The notes under the pieces were generated by a model. That model worked only from the letters and a program-made list of their open reading frames with translations, ran no database searches and was not told the origin of the DNA. This document shows, in pieces, positions 9,825 through 17,181 of a stretch of DNA of 64,000 bases. This stretch comes from Streptomyces sp. NBC_00078. GTDB lineage: Bacteria; Actinomycetota; Actinomycetes; Streptomycetales; Streptomycetaceae. How positions within the stretch are numbered: position 1 is the first letter of the stretch; every line of letters starts with the position of its first letter. Where the stretch lies: positions 992,001 to 1,056,000 of the forward strand of contig NZ_JAPELX010000001.1 in NCBI RefSeq assembly GCF_026343335.1, given 5' to 3'. Position numbers and translations under genes: made by a program.

Positions 9825-10173
9825 ACTAGCTCGGAGCCGGTCAGTCCCGCCGCGTCCAGCGCCGCGGCCAGTGCGTCGGCGTGCTCCTCGAGTGTGTAGC
9901 CGAAGTGTTCGGGGCGGTCGCTGATGCCGTGCCCTGGCAGATCGACGAACAGACTGCGCCGGCCCGCGAGTTCGGGGCGCGCCGCGATGTGCGCGTGGTA
10001 CACGGCCGAGACCGAGCCCAGTCCGTGCACATACACGCGCGCGGGTTCCTCGCCCGGCGCCTCCGTCCACCGGATGCAGCTTCCCTTGCCGTCGAACTCG
10101 GCCTGCTTCATCGCGTCCTCCCTCTGGCACCACGGCGGCCGCCCTCGGCCCCGCCAGAAGAATACATCGGTTT

Positions 10174-10262
10174 CGAGGTATAGAGAACACGATGTATGTG
10201 AGATTCGAGGTATCAGTGATGCGAGGTATCAGTGACACGAGGTATCAAGGAAGCGATGTACA
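10174..10262. repeat. Six nine-base repeats at exact 16-bp spacing (candidate PadR operator array)
   Basis: Copies start at 10174, 10190, 10206, 10222, 10238 and 10254: CGAGGTATA, CGATGTATG, CGAGGTATC three times, and CGATGTACA. The period is exactly 16 bases throughout. An inverted copy ATACATCG lies at 10162-10169. ATGTAT/ATACAT-type halves are typical of PadR operators. The array fills the divergent promoter region between padR and the interrupted hydrolase. Confidence 0.85.
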
Positions 10263-10286
10263 GCGCTGTTGCGAGAGAATGCGGGC

Positions 10287-10811
10287 ATGCTGGAGTTCGC
10301 CATCCTCGGTTTCCTGTACGACGCCCCGCTGCACGGCTACGAGCTGCGCAAACGCATCACCGCGCTCACCGGCCACGTGAAACCCGTCGCCGAAAGCACG
10401 CTGTACCCGGCGATCAAGCGCCTGGAGAAGACGGGCCTGCTGGAGCGCGCCACGGAGCCCGGCGCCGTGGCCGCTCCACGTCACGTCCTGACGCTCACCG
10501 AAGAGGGCAGAGGGGAACTGCGCCGACGGCTGGCCGAGCCCGCCCAGCGCGACATCACCGACGAGAACCGGTGGTTCACCGTGCTCGCCTTCCTCCGCCA
10601 CCTCGACGACGCCCCGGCACAAGCGGCCGTACTCCGGCGCAGGCTGGCGTTTCTGGAGGAACCGGCGAGCTTCTTCTACGACGGCGACCGGCCGCTGCGC
10701 GCCGAGGAGCTGGACGATCCCTTCCGCCGCGGGCTGCTGACCATCGCGCGTGCCACGTCCCGGGCCGAACTCACGTGGCTGCACGACACGATCAGGTCTC
10801 TCGACGGTTGA
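10287..10811 (+). CDS. PadR-family transcriptional regulator
   Basis: This 174-residue winged-helix repressor begins MLEFAILGFLYDAPLHGYELRKRI, the standard PadR N-terminus. It continues with the recognition region VAESTLYPAIKRLEKTGLLER and ends in a C-terminal helical dimerisation domain (PF10400-like). The ATG at 10287 gives the canonical start. An in-frame ATG at 10269 would add six residues and run into the repeat array. It is divergent from the broken hydrolase, and the 16-bp repeat array lies immediately upstream, so autoregulation and control of the hydrolase are likely. The inducer is unknown. Confidence 0.92.
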   Translation: MLEFAILGFLYDAPLHGYELRKRITALTGHVKPVAESTLYPAIKRLEKTGLLERATEPGAVAAPRHVLTLTEEGRGELRRRLAEPAQRDITDENRWFTVLAFLRHLDDAPAQAAVLRRRLAFLEEPASFFYDGDRPLRAEELDDPFRRGLLTIARATSRAELTWLHDTIRSLDG

Positions 10812-10866
10812 TCAGTTCAGGGTGGATCCCGAAAGCGTCCCGGTACGGGCCCGTCCGCCGGATGTG

Positions 10867-11079
10867 TCAGAGCCGCTGGAAGCGCTTCACCGCCCCGTCC
10901 CCCTTCTGCAGCCGGAGCTCCAACTCTACGTTGAACAGCAGGAGATGAACGATCAGCCGGGGCACACCACGCAGGGGGAAGGTGGTCAGCATGTGGGGCA
11001 GGGTGCGCAAGTCCTGTGCGAGATTCCTCAACGCCGTGCGGGCGGAGGTGAACAGCGGCGGGGACAAACGTACACACAA
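10867..11079 (-). pseudogene. Possible 3' remnant of an unrecognised gene
   Basis: The minus frame ending at 10867 reads TALRNLAQDLRTLPHML, then a hydrophobic VPRLIVHLLLFNVELELRLQKG and KRFQRL before the stop. It looks more protein-like than a random antisense frame but has no plausible ribosome-binding site, and it overlaps the start of the gene at 11048. It may be the tail of a gene whose 5' part was lost. No family was recognised. Confidence 0.25.
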
Positions 11080-11287
11080 TCTTTTCGAGGCTGCGGCCGC
11101 ATACGTCTCGGCCTGCGCGGAGGACGATCAGGACCGGATCGACGAGGCGGCCGGCTGGGTGTCGCCCGAGGCCCTGTCCTTCGGGGTCAATGAGCTCGCC
11201 TGCAGGGCTGTCATCGCGCTCGCGCGGGAGCGCGACACGTCGCCCGGGACGGTGGCCCGCGAGCTACTGGGGCTCCCGGCAGCCTGA
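11048..11287 (+). CDS. Small conserved hypothetical protein
   Basis: This is a small, acidic, probably cytoplasmic helical protein. Its core is NLFEAAAAYVSACAEDDQDRIDEAA, then WVSPEALSFGVNELACRAVIALARERDTSPGTVARELLGL. Such proteins occur widely in Streptomyces without a known role. The GTG at 11048 follows GGCGGAG and gives 79 residues. Upstream in-frame starts at 10991 (ATG) and 10982 (GTG) would extend it, but the extra residues look unstructured. The next gene, at 11425, is in the same direction but 137 bases away. Confidence 0.6.
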   Translation: MNSGGDKRTHNLFEAAAAYVSACAEDDQDRIDEAAGWVSPEALSFGVNELACRAVIALARERDTSPGTVARELLGLPAA

Positions 11288-11424
11288 CCGCGCCGCGTCG
11301 CATGCGGTCGATTCGCCCCGTCCAGCCGGAAAACTGCAGCTCCGGGTGTGCTTGTGAGTCGTGACAAGCTGCTTCCGCGCGCACTAGGGTGCGCGCGATC
11401 GGATGATTCGATGGGGAGGCTGGG

Positions 11425-12312
11425 ATGGCCGGGACGGACGAGGACGCCGTCGCCGCCGCGGACGATGCGCTCTATGTGCTCACGGCGGTACTTCTGACGC
11501 CGGCGAAGTTCCCGAGCGTGCTGGGCGACGACTATCCGGAGGCCTGCGCGGCGCTCGGCCTCGCGCCGCTCGCCGACGGATACGGCCTGGTGCTCGGCCA
11601 GGACGGCGACGGCGCCCGGTGGACCGTCGTGGTCGACGACGTCTCCCTGGTCGCGGTCGCCATCGCGTCCTGGGACTGCGGGATGGAGTACGACCTCTCG
11701 CCCGGCGAGCGCTCGGTCGTCGCGGCACTGCCGGGCTGGCCCCTCGCAGTCGCGGTCGCCGCACCCGGCGTGCCCGAGCCGCATGATCCCGGCCCCGAGG
11801 TCGCGGACGGTCCGCCGCTGGCACCGCCGGACACGAGCAGGTGGGGGCCCGCGCAGCGACGCCTGGGTGCAGACGAGATCGCGCTCCAGTGGGCGGTGTG
11901 GCGGGAGCAGATCGACGATGCCGGCTTCGCGAGCCAGGACGGGGCATCGGCCGCCATGGAGGGCGCGGCGGCCTCTGAGGAGGCCGTGAAGGACGATCAG
12001 GGCGCACGGGCCGGTCAAGCCGAGCAGGCCGACGTGCCCAACGGGCGTGGCGGGGTGCGGCGTGTGCTCGCCGAGGCACGGGCGTACGTGGATACGCCGC
12101 CGCCTCTCGGCCGGGTCCGGTCGTCCTTCGCTCCGGGTGACGCGCGAACGCTGCGTGCCGACGGTCCGGGCTGGTCGCTCGTGGCCAGGACCGACGACAT
12201 CGCGTTCGTGCTGCTCGACGCGGAGCCCGGCGAGGTGCTGCCGGTCGGCCGGGGACCGGAGCTGCCGGGTCTTCTGGAGGCGCTCGAAAAGATGGCCGTA
12301 CGACCCATCTGA
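11425..12312 (+). CDS. Conserved hypothetical protein
   Basis: This 295-residue protein has two similar-looking halves around an acidic Ala/Pro-rich linker at about 115-200. The first half contains PLADGYGLVLGQDGDGARWTVVVDDVSLVAVAI. The second contains GPGWSLVARTDDIAFVLLDAEPGEVLPVGRG, ending in a leucine-rich helix. It has no signal peptide, transmembrane segment or catalytic motif that I recognise. The ATG follows GGGGAGG with good spacing. The halves suggest an internal duplication of a beta-rich domain. Function is unknown. Confidence 0.8.
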   Translation: MAGTDEDAVAAADDALYVLTAVLLTPAKFPSVLGDDYPEACAALGLAPLADGYGLVLGQDGDGARWTVVVDDVSLVAVAIASWDCGMEYDLSPGERSVVAALPGWPLAVAVAAPGVPEPHDPGPEVADGPPLAPPDTSRWGPAQRRLGADEIALQWAVWREQIDDAGFASQDGASAAMEGAAASEEAVKDDQGARAGQAEQADVPNGRGGVRRVLAEARAYVDTPPPLGRVRSSFAPGDARTLRADGPGWSLVARTDDIAFVLLDAEPGEVLPVGRGPELPGLLEALEKMAVRPI

Positions 12313-12601
12313 GTACCGTGGTCCGAGCCCGGCACGCGGTACCGCGGCGGGGTTCGGGACGCGGTGCCCAACCCGCGCCCTCGCCGGAAGTGCCTCGCCT
12401 TCGCCTGGCCTCCTTTGCCGATCGCCGTCCTCCGCACGGGACGTCACACGCGCACCCACATACGAAGCTGCTATACGGCGGCTGCGTTCCATGTGGTCCC
12501 AGCCCATGGTTGCCGCGAGGGCCGGACCAGACGATGGGGCAGCCGTCGGCGTCCCGCTCCCCGCGGTCGCGCCGCCCTCCCGTCCTGGCCTGGAGGCCGT
12601 C

Positions 12602-13993
12602 ATGCGTCCGTCCCGCGGTGTTCCGTTCGCCACCGCCACCCTGGTGGCAGCAGCCCTTGCCTGGCCCGCTCCCACCGAGGCCTCGGTGCTCGGCGGCGAT
12701 CACTGCGCCCACCAGCAGCGGCTGCACGTGCCGGGCGCCGCCTTTCAGCGGAGCGCCTGTCTGCCGGACCTGACCACAGCCGCCCTCGCGGGCACGCCGT
12801 ACACCGACATGGCCGACCAGGCGGGGCTGACGGCCAAGGCCACCCGCACCCGCCACGGGGTTCCGGGGGTGCAGATCGACGGCTATTTCCCGGACTCCTC
12901 GCACTTCAACGCCACCCACGGTTGGCGGCACGACGCGCAGTTCGTGATCCGGTTGCCCGACCACTGGAACGGCGGCCTGGTGGTCACCGGCGCACCCGGC
13001 ACACGCAAGCAGTACGCGACGGACACCGCGATCTCCGACCGGGTGCTCGCCCAGGGTTACGCGTACGCGGCCACCGACAAGGGCAACAACGGCGCCGACT
13101 TCTACCGCGACGGAACCCGCCCGGGTGACGCGGTCGCCGAGTGGAACGCACGCACCACGCAACTCACCCGCGCGGCGAAGCGCGCGGTGGCCCAGCGCTA
13201 CGGGCACACCCCTCGCCGTACCTACATGACCGGCATCTCCAACGGTGGCTATCTCACCCGCTGGCAGTTGGAGAACCACCCGGAGCTGTACGACGGTGGC
13301 GTGGACTGGGAAGGCGCGCTGTGGACCGCGGACGGGCCGAGCCTGCTCACCTCCCTTCCCACCGCGGTGGCACGGATGCGGGGCTCGGCCGGGGACGAGG
13401 ACATGTACGCAGTGGGCTTCGCGCGTGGCTCCGAGTTTCTGTGGCCGTATCACGACAAGGCGTACTGGGGAGTCACGCAGAAGATCTACCGCGCCGAGTT
13501 CGACCCGGCCTACGACCCCGGCTGTCCCGGCCCGTCAGCCGGAAGCACCCCGGACGAGGTCCTGTCGACCTGTGCCACCGACGCGTCGTACGACTATGCG
13601 TCGCGGCCCGCGTCGGTCCACCGGGCGGTGGCCCGTGTGTCGCTCAGCGGGCGCATCGGCAGACCGCTGATCACGCTGCACGGTGATCTGGACACGCTGC
13701 TGCCCAAGGCCACCGACTCGGACGTGTACGCGCGCATGGTCGACGCGAGCGGACGAGGTTCGCTGCACCGCTACTACACGATCCAGGGCGGGACACATGT
13801 CGACGGGCTGTACGACACGTATCCGGACCGGCTGCGGCCGATCCTGCCCTGCTATCGATCGGCGTTCGACGCGCTGGTCTCCTGGGTGGAGCAGGGTGCC
13901 CGACCGCCCGCGGACCAGACCGTCGCACGGCCCGCGGACGGCGATGTGGTCGACTTCTGCAGGCTGGCCGACCGGACCGATCCCATGCGGTAG
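12602..13993 (+). CDS. Secreted alpha/beta hydrolase (tannase / hydroxybutyrate-oligomer hydrolase-like)
   Basis: This 463-residue exported esterase-type enzyme has a Sec signal (MRPSRGVPFATATLVAAALAW) ending near PTEAS. The nucleophile elbow is GISNGGYL, the acid is probably the Asp in LHGDLDTLLP, and the catalytic His is in GGTHVDGLYD. The segment WNGGLVVTGAPGTRKQYATD resembles the oxyanion region of tannase and 3-hydroxybutyrate-oligomer hydrolase families. The ATG at 12602 starts the signal peptide. The frame is open 555 bases further upstream, but that part overlaps the previous gene and has no protein character. The true substrate is uncertain. Confidence 0.85.
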   Translation: MRPSRGVPFATATLVAAALAWPAPTEASVLGGDHCAHQQRLHVPGAAFQRSACLPDLTTAALAGTPYTDMADQAGLTAKATRTRHGVPGVQIDGYFPDSSHFNATHGWRHDAQFVIRLPDHWNGGLVVTGAPGTRKQYATDTAISDRVLAQGYAYAATDKGNNGADFYRDGTRPGDAVAEWNARTTQLTRAAKRAVAQRYGHTPRRTYMTGISNGGYLTRWQLENHPELYDGGVDWEGALWTADGPSLLTSLPTAVARMRGSAGDEDMYAVGFARGSEFLWPYHDKAYWGVTQKIYRAEFDPAYDPGCPGPSAGSTPDEVLSTCATDASYDYASRPASVHRAVARVSLSGRIGRPLITLHGDLDTLLPKATDSDVYARMVDASGRGSLHRYYTIQGGTHVDGLYDTYPDRLRPILPCYRSAFDALVSWVEQGARPPADQTVARPADGDVVDFCRLADRTDPMR

Positions 13994-13997
13994 TACG

Positions 13998-14180
13998 TCA
14001 GCGACCGAGCTCCTTGCGGGTGGCGCGGCGCAGCCTGCGCCGCTGTGAGGGGTCCAGCGCGAGATAGGCGGCAGCCGGCACTCCCAGGACTATCAGGAGC
14101 GACACCCACCAGGGCAGCCAGATCAGCAGGATGATCCCGACCGCCACACCTCCCGCGGCGATCTTCGCGTTCTTCGACAT
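13998..14180 (-). CDS. Small two-helix membrane protein
   Basis: This 60-residue protein begins MSKNAKIAAGGVAVGII and has one or two hydrophobic helices (GIILLIWLPWWVSLLIVLGVPAAAYLAL), then a very basic C-terminus (RRRLRRATRKELGR). The charge distribution places the tail in the cytoplasm. Similar short proteins are frequent in Streptomyces and have no assigned role. GGAGGC precedes the ATG at 14180. The gene is convergent with the esterase, with only four bases between the stops. Confidence 0.75.
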   Translation of the reverse strand: MSKNAKIAAGGVAVGIILLIWLPWWVSLLIVLGVPAAAYLALDPSQRRRLRRATRKELGR

Positions 14181-14294
14181 TACGTCGCCTCCTTCGCGGC
14201 CACTGCCGCTCTCTGTCCTGAAAACGGGCCTGCGTCTCCCACGGTTCCGGACCGCGACCCTGAGACGTCCCTGAGGTGCGACCCCGACTCATCC

Positions 14295-14358
14295 CTGAGA
14301 CCACTCTCCTTCGAGACCAAGCCCGTCCGAGAACGCTCTCGCCCGAGAACACTCTCGG
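14295..14358. repeat. Four degenerate 16-bp tandem units
   Basis: Units start at 14295, 14311, 14327 and 14343. The two best read CCGAGAACGCTCTCGC and CCGAGAACACTCTCGG, and the other two are degenerate. Each good unit is itself nearly palindromic (CGAGA...TCTCG). The block abuts the desaturase stop codon and lies upstream of the small membrane protein. Confidence 0.65.
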
Positions 14359-15462
14359 TCATTCCGCCCTGAGGGGCTCCCCCACCTCGTGCAGGTGCCG
14401 CAGGGCCTGCCGATACGAGTCGACGAGCCCGGTCTCCGCATAGGGAATACCCAACTCCCTGCAGTGCGCGCGCACCAGGGGCTGGGCGAGCCGGAGATGG
14501 GGACGGGGCATGCTGGGGAAGAGGTGGTGCTCGATCTGGTAGTTGAGGCCGCCCAGGAACCAGTCGGTGAGGACGCCGCCGCGGACGTTGCGCGAGGTGA
14601 GCACCTGCCGGTGCAGATGGCCCCATCGCTCACCGCTCGGGTCGGGCATCTCCATGCCCTTGTGGTTGGGGGCGAAAGCCATGCCCAGGTGCAGACCGAA
14701 CAGCGCCTGGTGGAGTGCGGCGAACGCGAGCGCCTTGCCCGGCGACATCGAGCTGAGCAGGAGCGCCACGTACGCGGCGACGTGGGTCACGAGGAGCAGG
14801 CCCTCCACGGCGCGCTCCCGTGGAGCTTGACGGCGCAGGTCCTGGAAGCCGTGGACCTTCAGGGCGACGCCTTCCAGGAGGGTGAGCGGGAAGAACAGCC
14901 AGGCCTGGTTGCGGGTCAGCCAGCGCCGGAAACCCGACCGCTCCTCGGCCTGTCCACCGGTGAAGACGAGGACGTCGGCGACGACGTCCGGGTCCTTGTC
15001 GATGTGGTTGGGGTTGGCGTGGTGGCGGTTGTGCTTGTCGTTCCACCAGGCGTAGCTCATGCCCAGGAGCAGGTTGCCGTGGATCAGGCCGATCACACGG
15101 CCGGCCTTCTTGCCGGCGGTGATCTGTGAGTGGCCCGCGTCGTGGCCTATGAAGGCCGTGCGGGCGCCGAAGACGGCCAGCAGCGGGGCCAGCAGCAGCG
15201 ACCACCAGGAGTCGCCGGTGAGGACGATGCCCGTGACGATGCCGGCCAGGGCGAGTGCGTTGGTGGCCATGCCGAGCGCGTACCAGGTTTGGCGCCGCTC
15301 CAGCAGTCCCTGGCCCCTGACCGTGCGCAGAAGGGGCGCGAACTCGCTTCCAGGAGGCGGTGCGTCGCGCGCTCCCGGCTGGGGGTCGGCAAGGGTTCCC
15401 GGCCGGGGTTCTGCGAGGGTTCCCGCCAGGGGTTCGGCAAGGGCTGTGGTGGGCTCGGGCAT
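14359..15462 (-). CDS. Membrane fatty acid (acyl-lipid) desaturase
   Basis: This 367-residue integral membrane di-iron desaturase introduces a double bond into fatty acyl chains. The three histidine boxes are HDAGH, HNRHH and QIEHH, all intact, separated by hydrophobic pairs (ALGMATNALALAGIVTGIV; TWYALG). The protein ends with LRHLHEVGEPLRAE. The ATG at 15462 is chosen because the frame upstream has no protein character. The first 45 residues are a repetitive Pro/Glu linker (AEPLAGTLAEPRPGTLADP) encoded by imperfect 24-bp tandem repeats around 15385-15450. It probably adjusts membrane fluidity. Confidence 0.9.
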   Translation of the reverse strand: MPEPTTALAEPLAGTLAEPRPGTLADPQPGARDAPPPGSEFAPLLRTVRGQGLLERRQTWYALGMATNALALAGIVTGIVLTGDSWWSLLLAPLLAVFGARTAFIGHDAGHSQITAGKKAGRVIGLIHGNLLLGMSYAWWNDKHNRHHANPNHIDKDPDVVADVLVFTGGQAEERSGFRRWLTRNQAWLFFPLTLLEGVALKVHGFQDLRRQAPRERAVEGLLLVTHVAAYVALLLSSMSPGKALAFAALHQALFGLHLGMAFAPNHKGMEMPDPSGERWGHLHRQVLTSRNVRGGVLTDWFLGGLNYQIEHHLFPSMPRPHLRLAQPLVRAHCRELGIPYAETGLVDSYRQALRHLHEVGEPLRAE

Positions 15463-15712
15463 GACCGGTCTCCGGCTCTCTCTGGCAAGGGGCTGACCTG
15501 ATGAAACGTACGGATCGACGACCCTCGGCGGCCATGACGCCACCCCCCGTCCAGAGGCGGGGGCAAGCCCCTTGGCGCGTAGGGGGTTGACGACACCCCG
15601 GAGCGAAACGGTCCAGGTGATGGCCTTCGGCCGTGCCGGACAGCCCGCCGGAGTGCTGTACTCTCGGCGACCCCGACCCCAAGTAGTCAAATTTGAGCAA
15701 TACGGCTTCGCT

Positions 15713-16854
15713 GTGCAGTCGACCCCCACGGCAACACCGTCCGAGATCTCCGAACTGGCCCGCTGCTGCGCCGTTTTCGTGCCCGGTGACCCGGCCCGCA
15801 CCGGCCGGGTCGCCTTCTGGCAGCCCGACGTCAGCCCTCCTCCGCTCCTCGCGGCCGGGTCCGCCGAGGATCTGACCGTCGTCCTGCCCGGCGGCGACGG
15901 TGTCGAGTGCGTCGGGGTACCCCCCGTCCTGCTGCCGGTGCGGGCAGCGTTGCCGGTCCTCACGCGTGCGCGTACCGACCTACACGGACACAGAGAGTCG
16001 GTCTTCTGGGGCGCCGCCGGCGTGCTGGCTCTGCAGTTCGTGGCGCGCGGGCTGCTGCCGGGGCTGTCCGCCCAAGACCACAACGCCTGGCGCGTGGTCC
16101 CCCTGCCGCTGGAAGACATCGAGCGCGTCCGTCGGCTGGCCGCCGCGATGCCTCCCGAGGCGCACGCGGTGCCCAGGGACGGCGCCGGACCGCAGGCACA
16201 GGCGCACGCGGTGGCTGCGGACGCCGCCGGGCCGCCGCGGCTGGCCGACCCGGAGCGGCTGCTGTGCGCCTCCCCTGACCGCAACCTCACCGCCCGCGCG
16301 GTAATCGGCCCCTCGGACGGCGAGCCGGGAACCGGCCGAGGCACCTCGGACGCACCGTCGTTCCTGTCCGCCGACGCGCTCCTCGCCTTCAACTGGCGTT
16401 TCGCGCGGGGCGACGAGCAGTTCACGTGCGAGGAGCCGGACCGGCTCGCCGAGGCCAACCGCCCGTCGTGCGCCTGCGCGACCAGCGGGTCCTCATCGAC
16501 CCCCAGGAGGTGCACCGCGCCCGCGCCCAGCAGGACCGCAAGATCACGCCCATCGACGCGCTCAGTGCCGCGCTGAAGGGCTCCACCGAGGTCGACGGCG
16601 GCCGAATCGACGTACATGCCACGGGGTGGCCGGCAGCCCTGCGGGAGCGACGCGCCGCACCGGAGTCGCTGGAGCCGGTGGCCCAGCCCGCCGCTCTCGC
16701 GGCGACGTTGCGCGACTACCAGCGGCGGGGCCTGAGCCTGCTGGCCCGCATGACATCCCCGGGCGCGGGCTGTTGCCTTGCCGACGACATGGGACTCGGC
16801 AAGACGATCACACTGATCTCGATGGTGATCTTCCCTGTCAGGTCAGCATGCTGA
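15713..16854 (+). pseudogene. SNF2-type helicase gene, frameshifted and truncated
   Basis: The first part (from a probable GTG at 15713) reads PSEISELARCCAVFVPGDPA and FLSADALLAFNWRFARGDEQ, the N-terminal domain of actinobacterial SNF2 helicases. Near 16450-16470 the frame shifts. The continuation VVRLRDQRVLIDP, ITPIDALSAALKGSTEVDG, LRDYQRRGLSLL and CCLADDMGLGKTITL (Q motif and Walker A) is one frame away. Similarity stops abruptly after motif I at about 16828 and a short foreign tail leads to a stop. About two thirds of the protein, with all other helicase motifs, is missing. Not functional. Confidence 0.88.
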
Positions 16855-17112
16855 GTCGTTGAAGTCCGGCATCCGGGCCGCACACGGCGGCGGGAACATC
16901 ACGCAACTCGCCGCGTCGCACAACCGGATCACGGCGGCCGCCGGTGTCCGCGTTTGGAATGCAGGCCAGCCCCGTCCCAGCCTGTGACGCGACCACGAAC
17001 CTTTCCCGTGGATTCACTGCCTTTCCAGTGCGCGGGAAAGGCACCGGAATTCAAGGGAAACGACGGAAGGCATGACACGAAGTACGGTCAGCCGTAAGGA
17101 CATAGACACAAC
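16855..17112. other. Non-coding stretch with a possible coding fragment
   Basis: Between the helicase fragment and helR, the plus frame ending at 16987 reads KSGIRAAHGGGNITQLAASHN, then RITAAAGVRVWNAGQPRPSL and a stop. It resembles the tail of an unidentified protein but has no start. The rest, to 17112, shows no gene. It becomes AT-richer towards the helR promoter. Confidence 0.4.
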
Positions 17113-17132
17113 AAGTAAGTCAAGACTTACTT
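17113..17132. promoter_or_regulatory. Perfect 9-bp inverted repeat upstream of helR
   Basis: AAGTAAGTC and GACTTACTT are separated by AA and centred about 60 bases before the helR start, in an unusually AT-rich segment. The symmetry and position suggest an operator. It does not look like the published rifamycin-associated element. Confidence 0.6.
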
Positions 17133-17181
17133 TTAGGGAACTTTGGCCGTATGGTGCGGCTCGAATCGAAGGAGTCCCTTG

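Larger units (their letters stand above)
6320..10111 (-). pseudogene. Alpha/beta hydrolase gene interrupted by two insertion sequences
   Basis: The N-terminal part (10111 down to about 9825) reads MKQAEFDGKGSCIRW, then VYVHGLGSV (oxyanion loop) and VDLPGHGISD. The C-terminal part (about 6790 to 6320) resumes with VAHSMGGAVAI (nucleophile elbow AHSMG), LVLTEANLD and AGHNVMFDNP (catalytic His). Joining the two at the ACTAGC target restores one open frame, GLTGSELVAHSMGG, of about 255 residues. So the gene was intact before insertion. The insertion falls just before the catalytic serine, and neither half can be active. Its divergent neighbour is padR, and the shared intergenic repeats suggest that PadR regulated it. 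Confidence 0.9.

Noticed and set aside
8097..9899. A 600-codon plus-strand open frame across the IS1634 element
   Set aside because: It lies antisense to an intact transposase with clear DDE motifs. Its translation has no family character and it runs past the inverted repeat.
10174..10262. The 16-bp repeats as a small CRISPR array
   Set aside because: Repeat units are only nine bases with seven-base gaps, there are no cas genes, and the position in a divergent promoter fits operators far better.
12047..12601. An upstream extension of the secreted esterase by 185 codons
   Set aside because: The extension overlaps the preceding gene and is Arg/Ser/Pro-rich. The ATG at 12602 begins a typical signal peptide.
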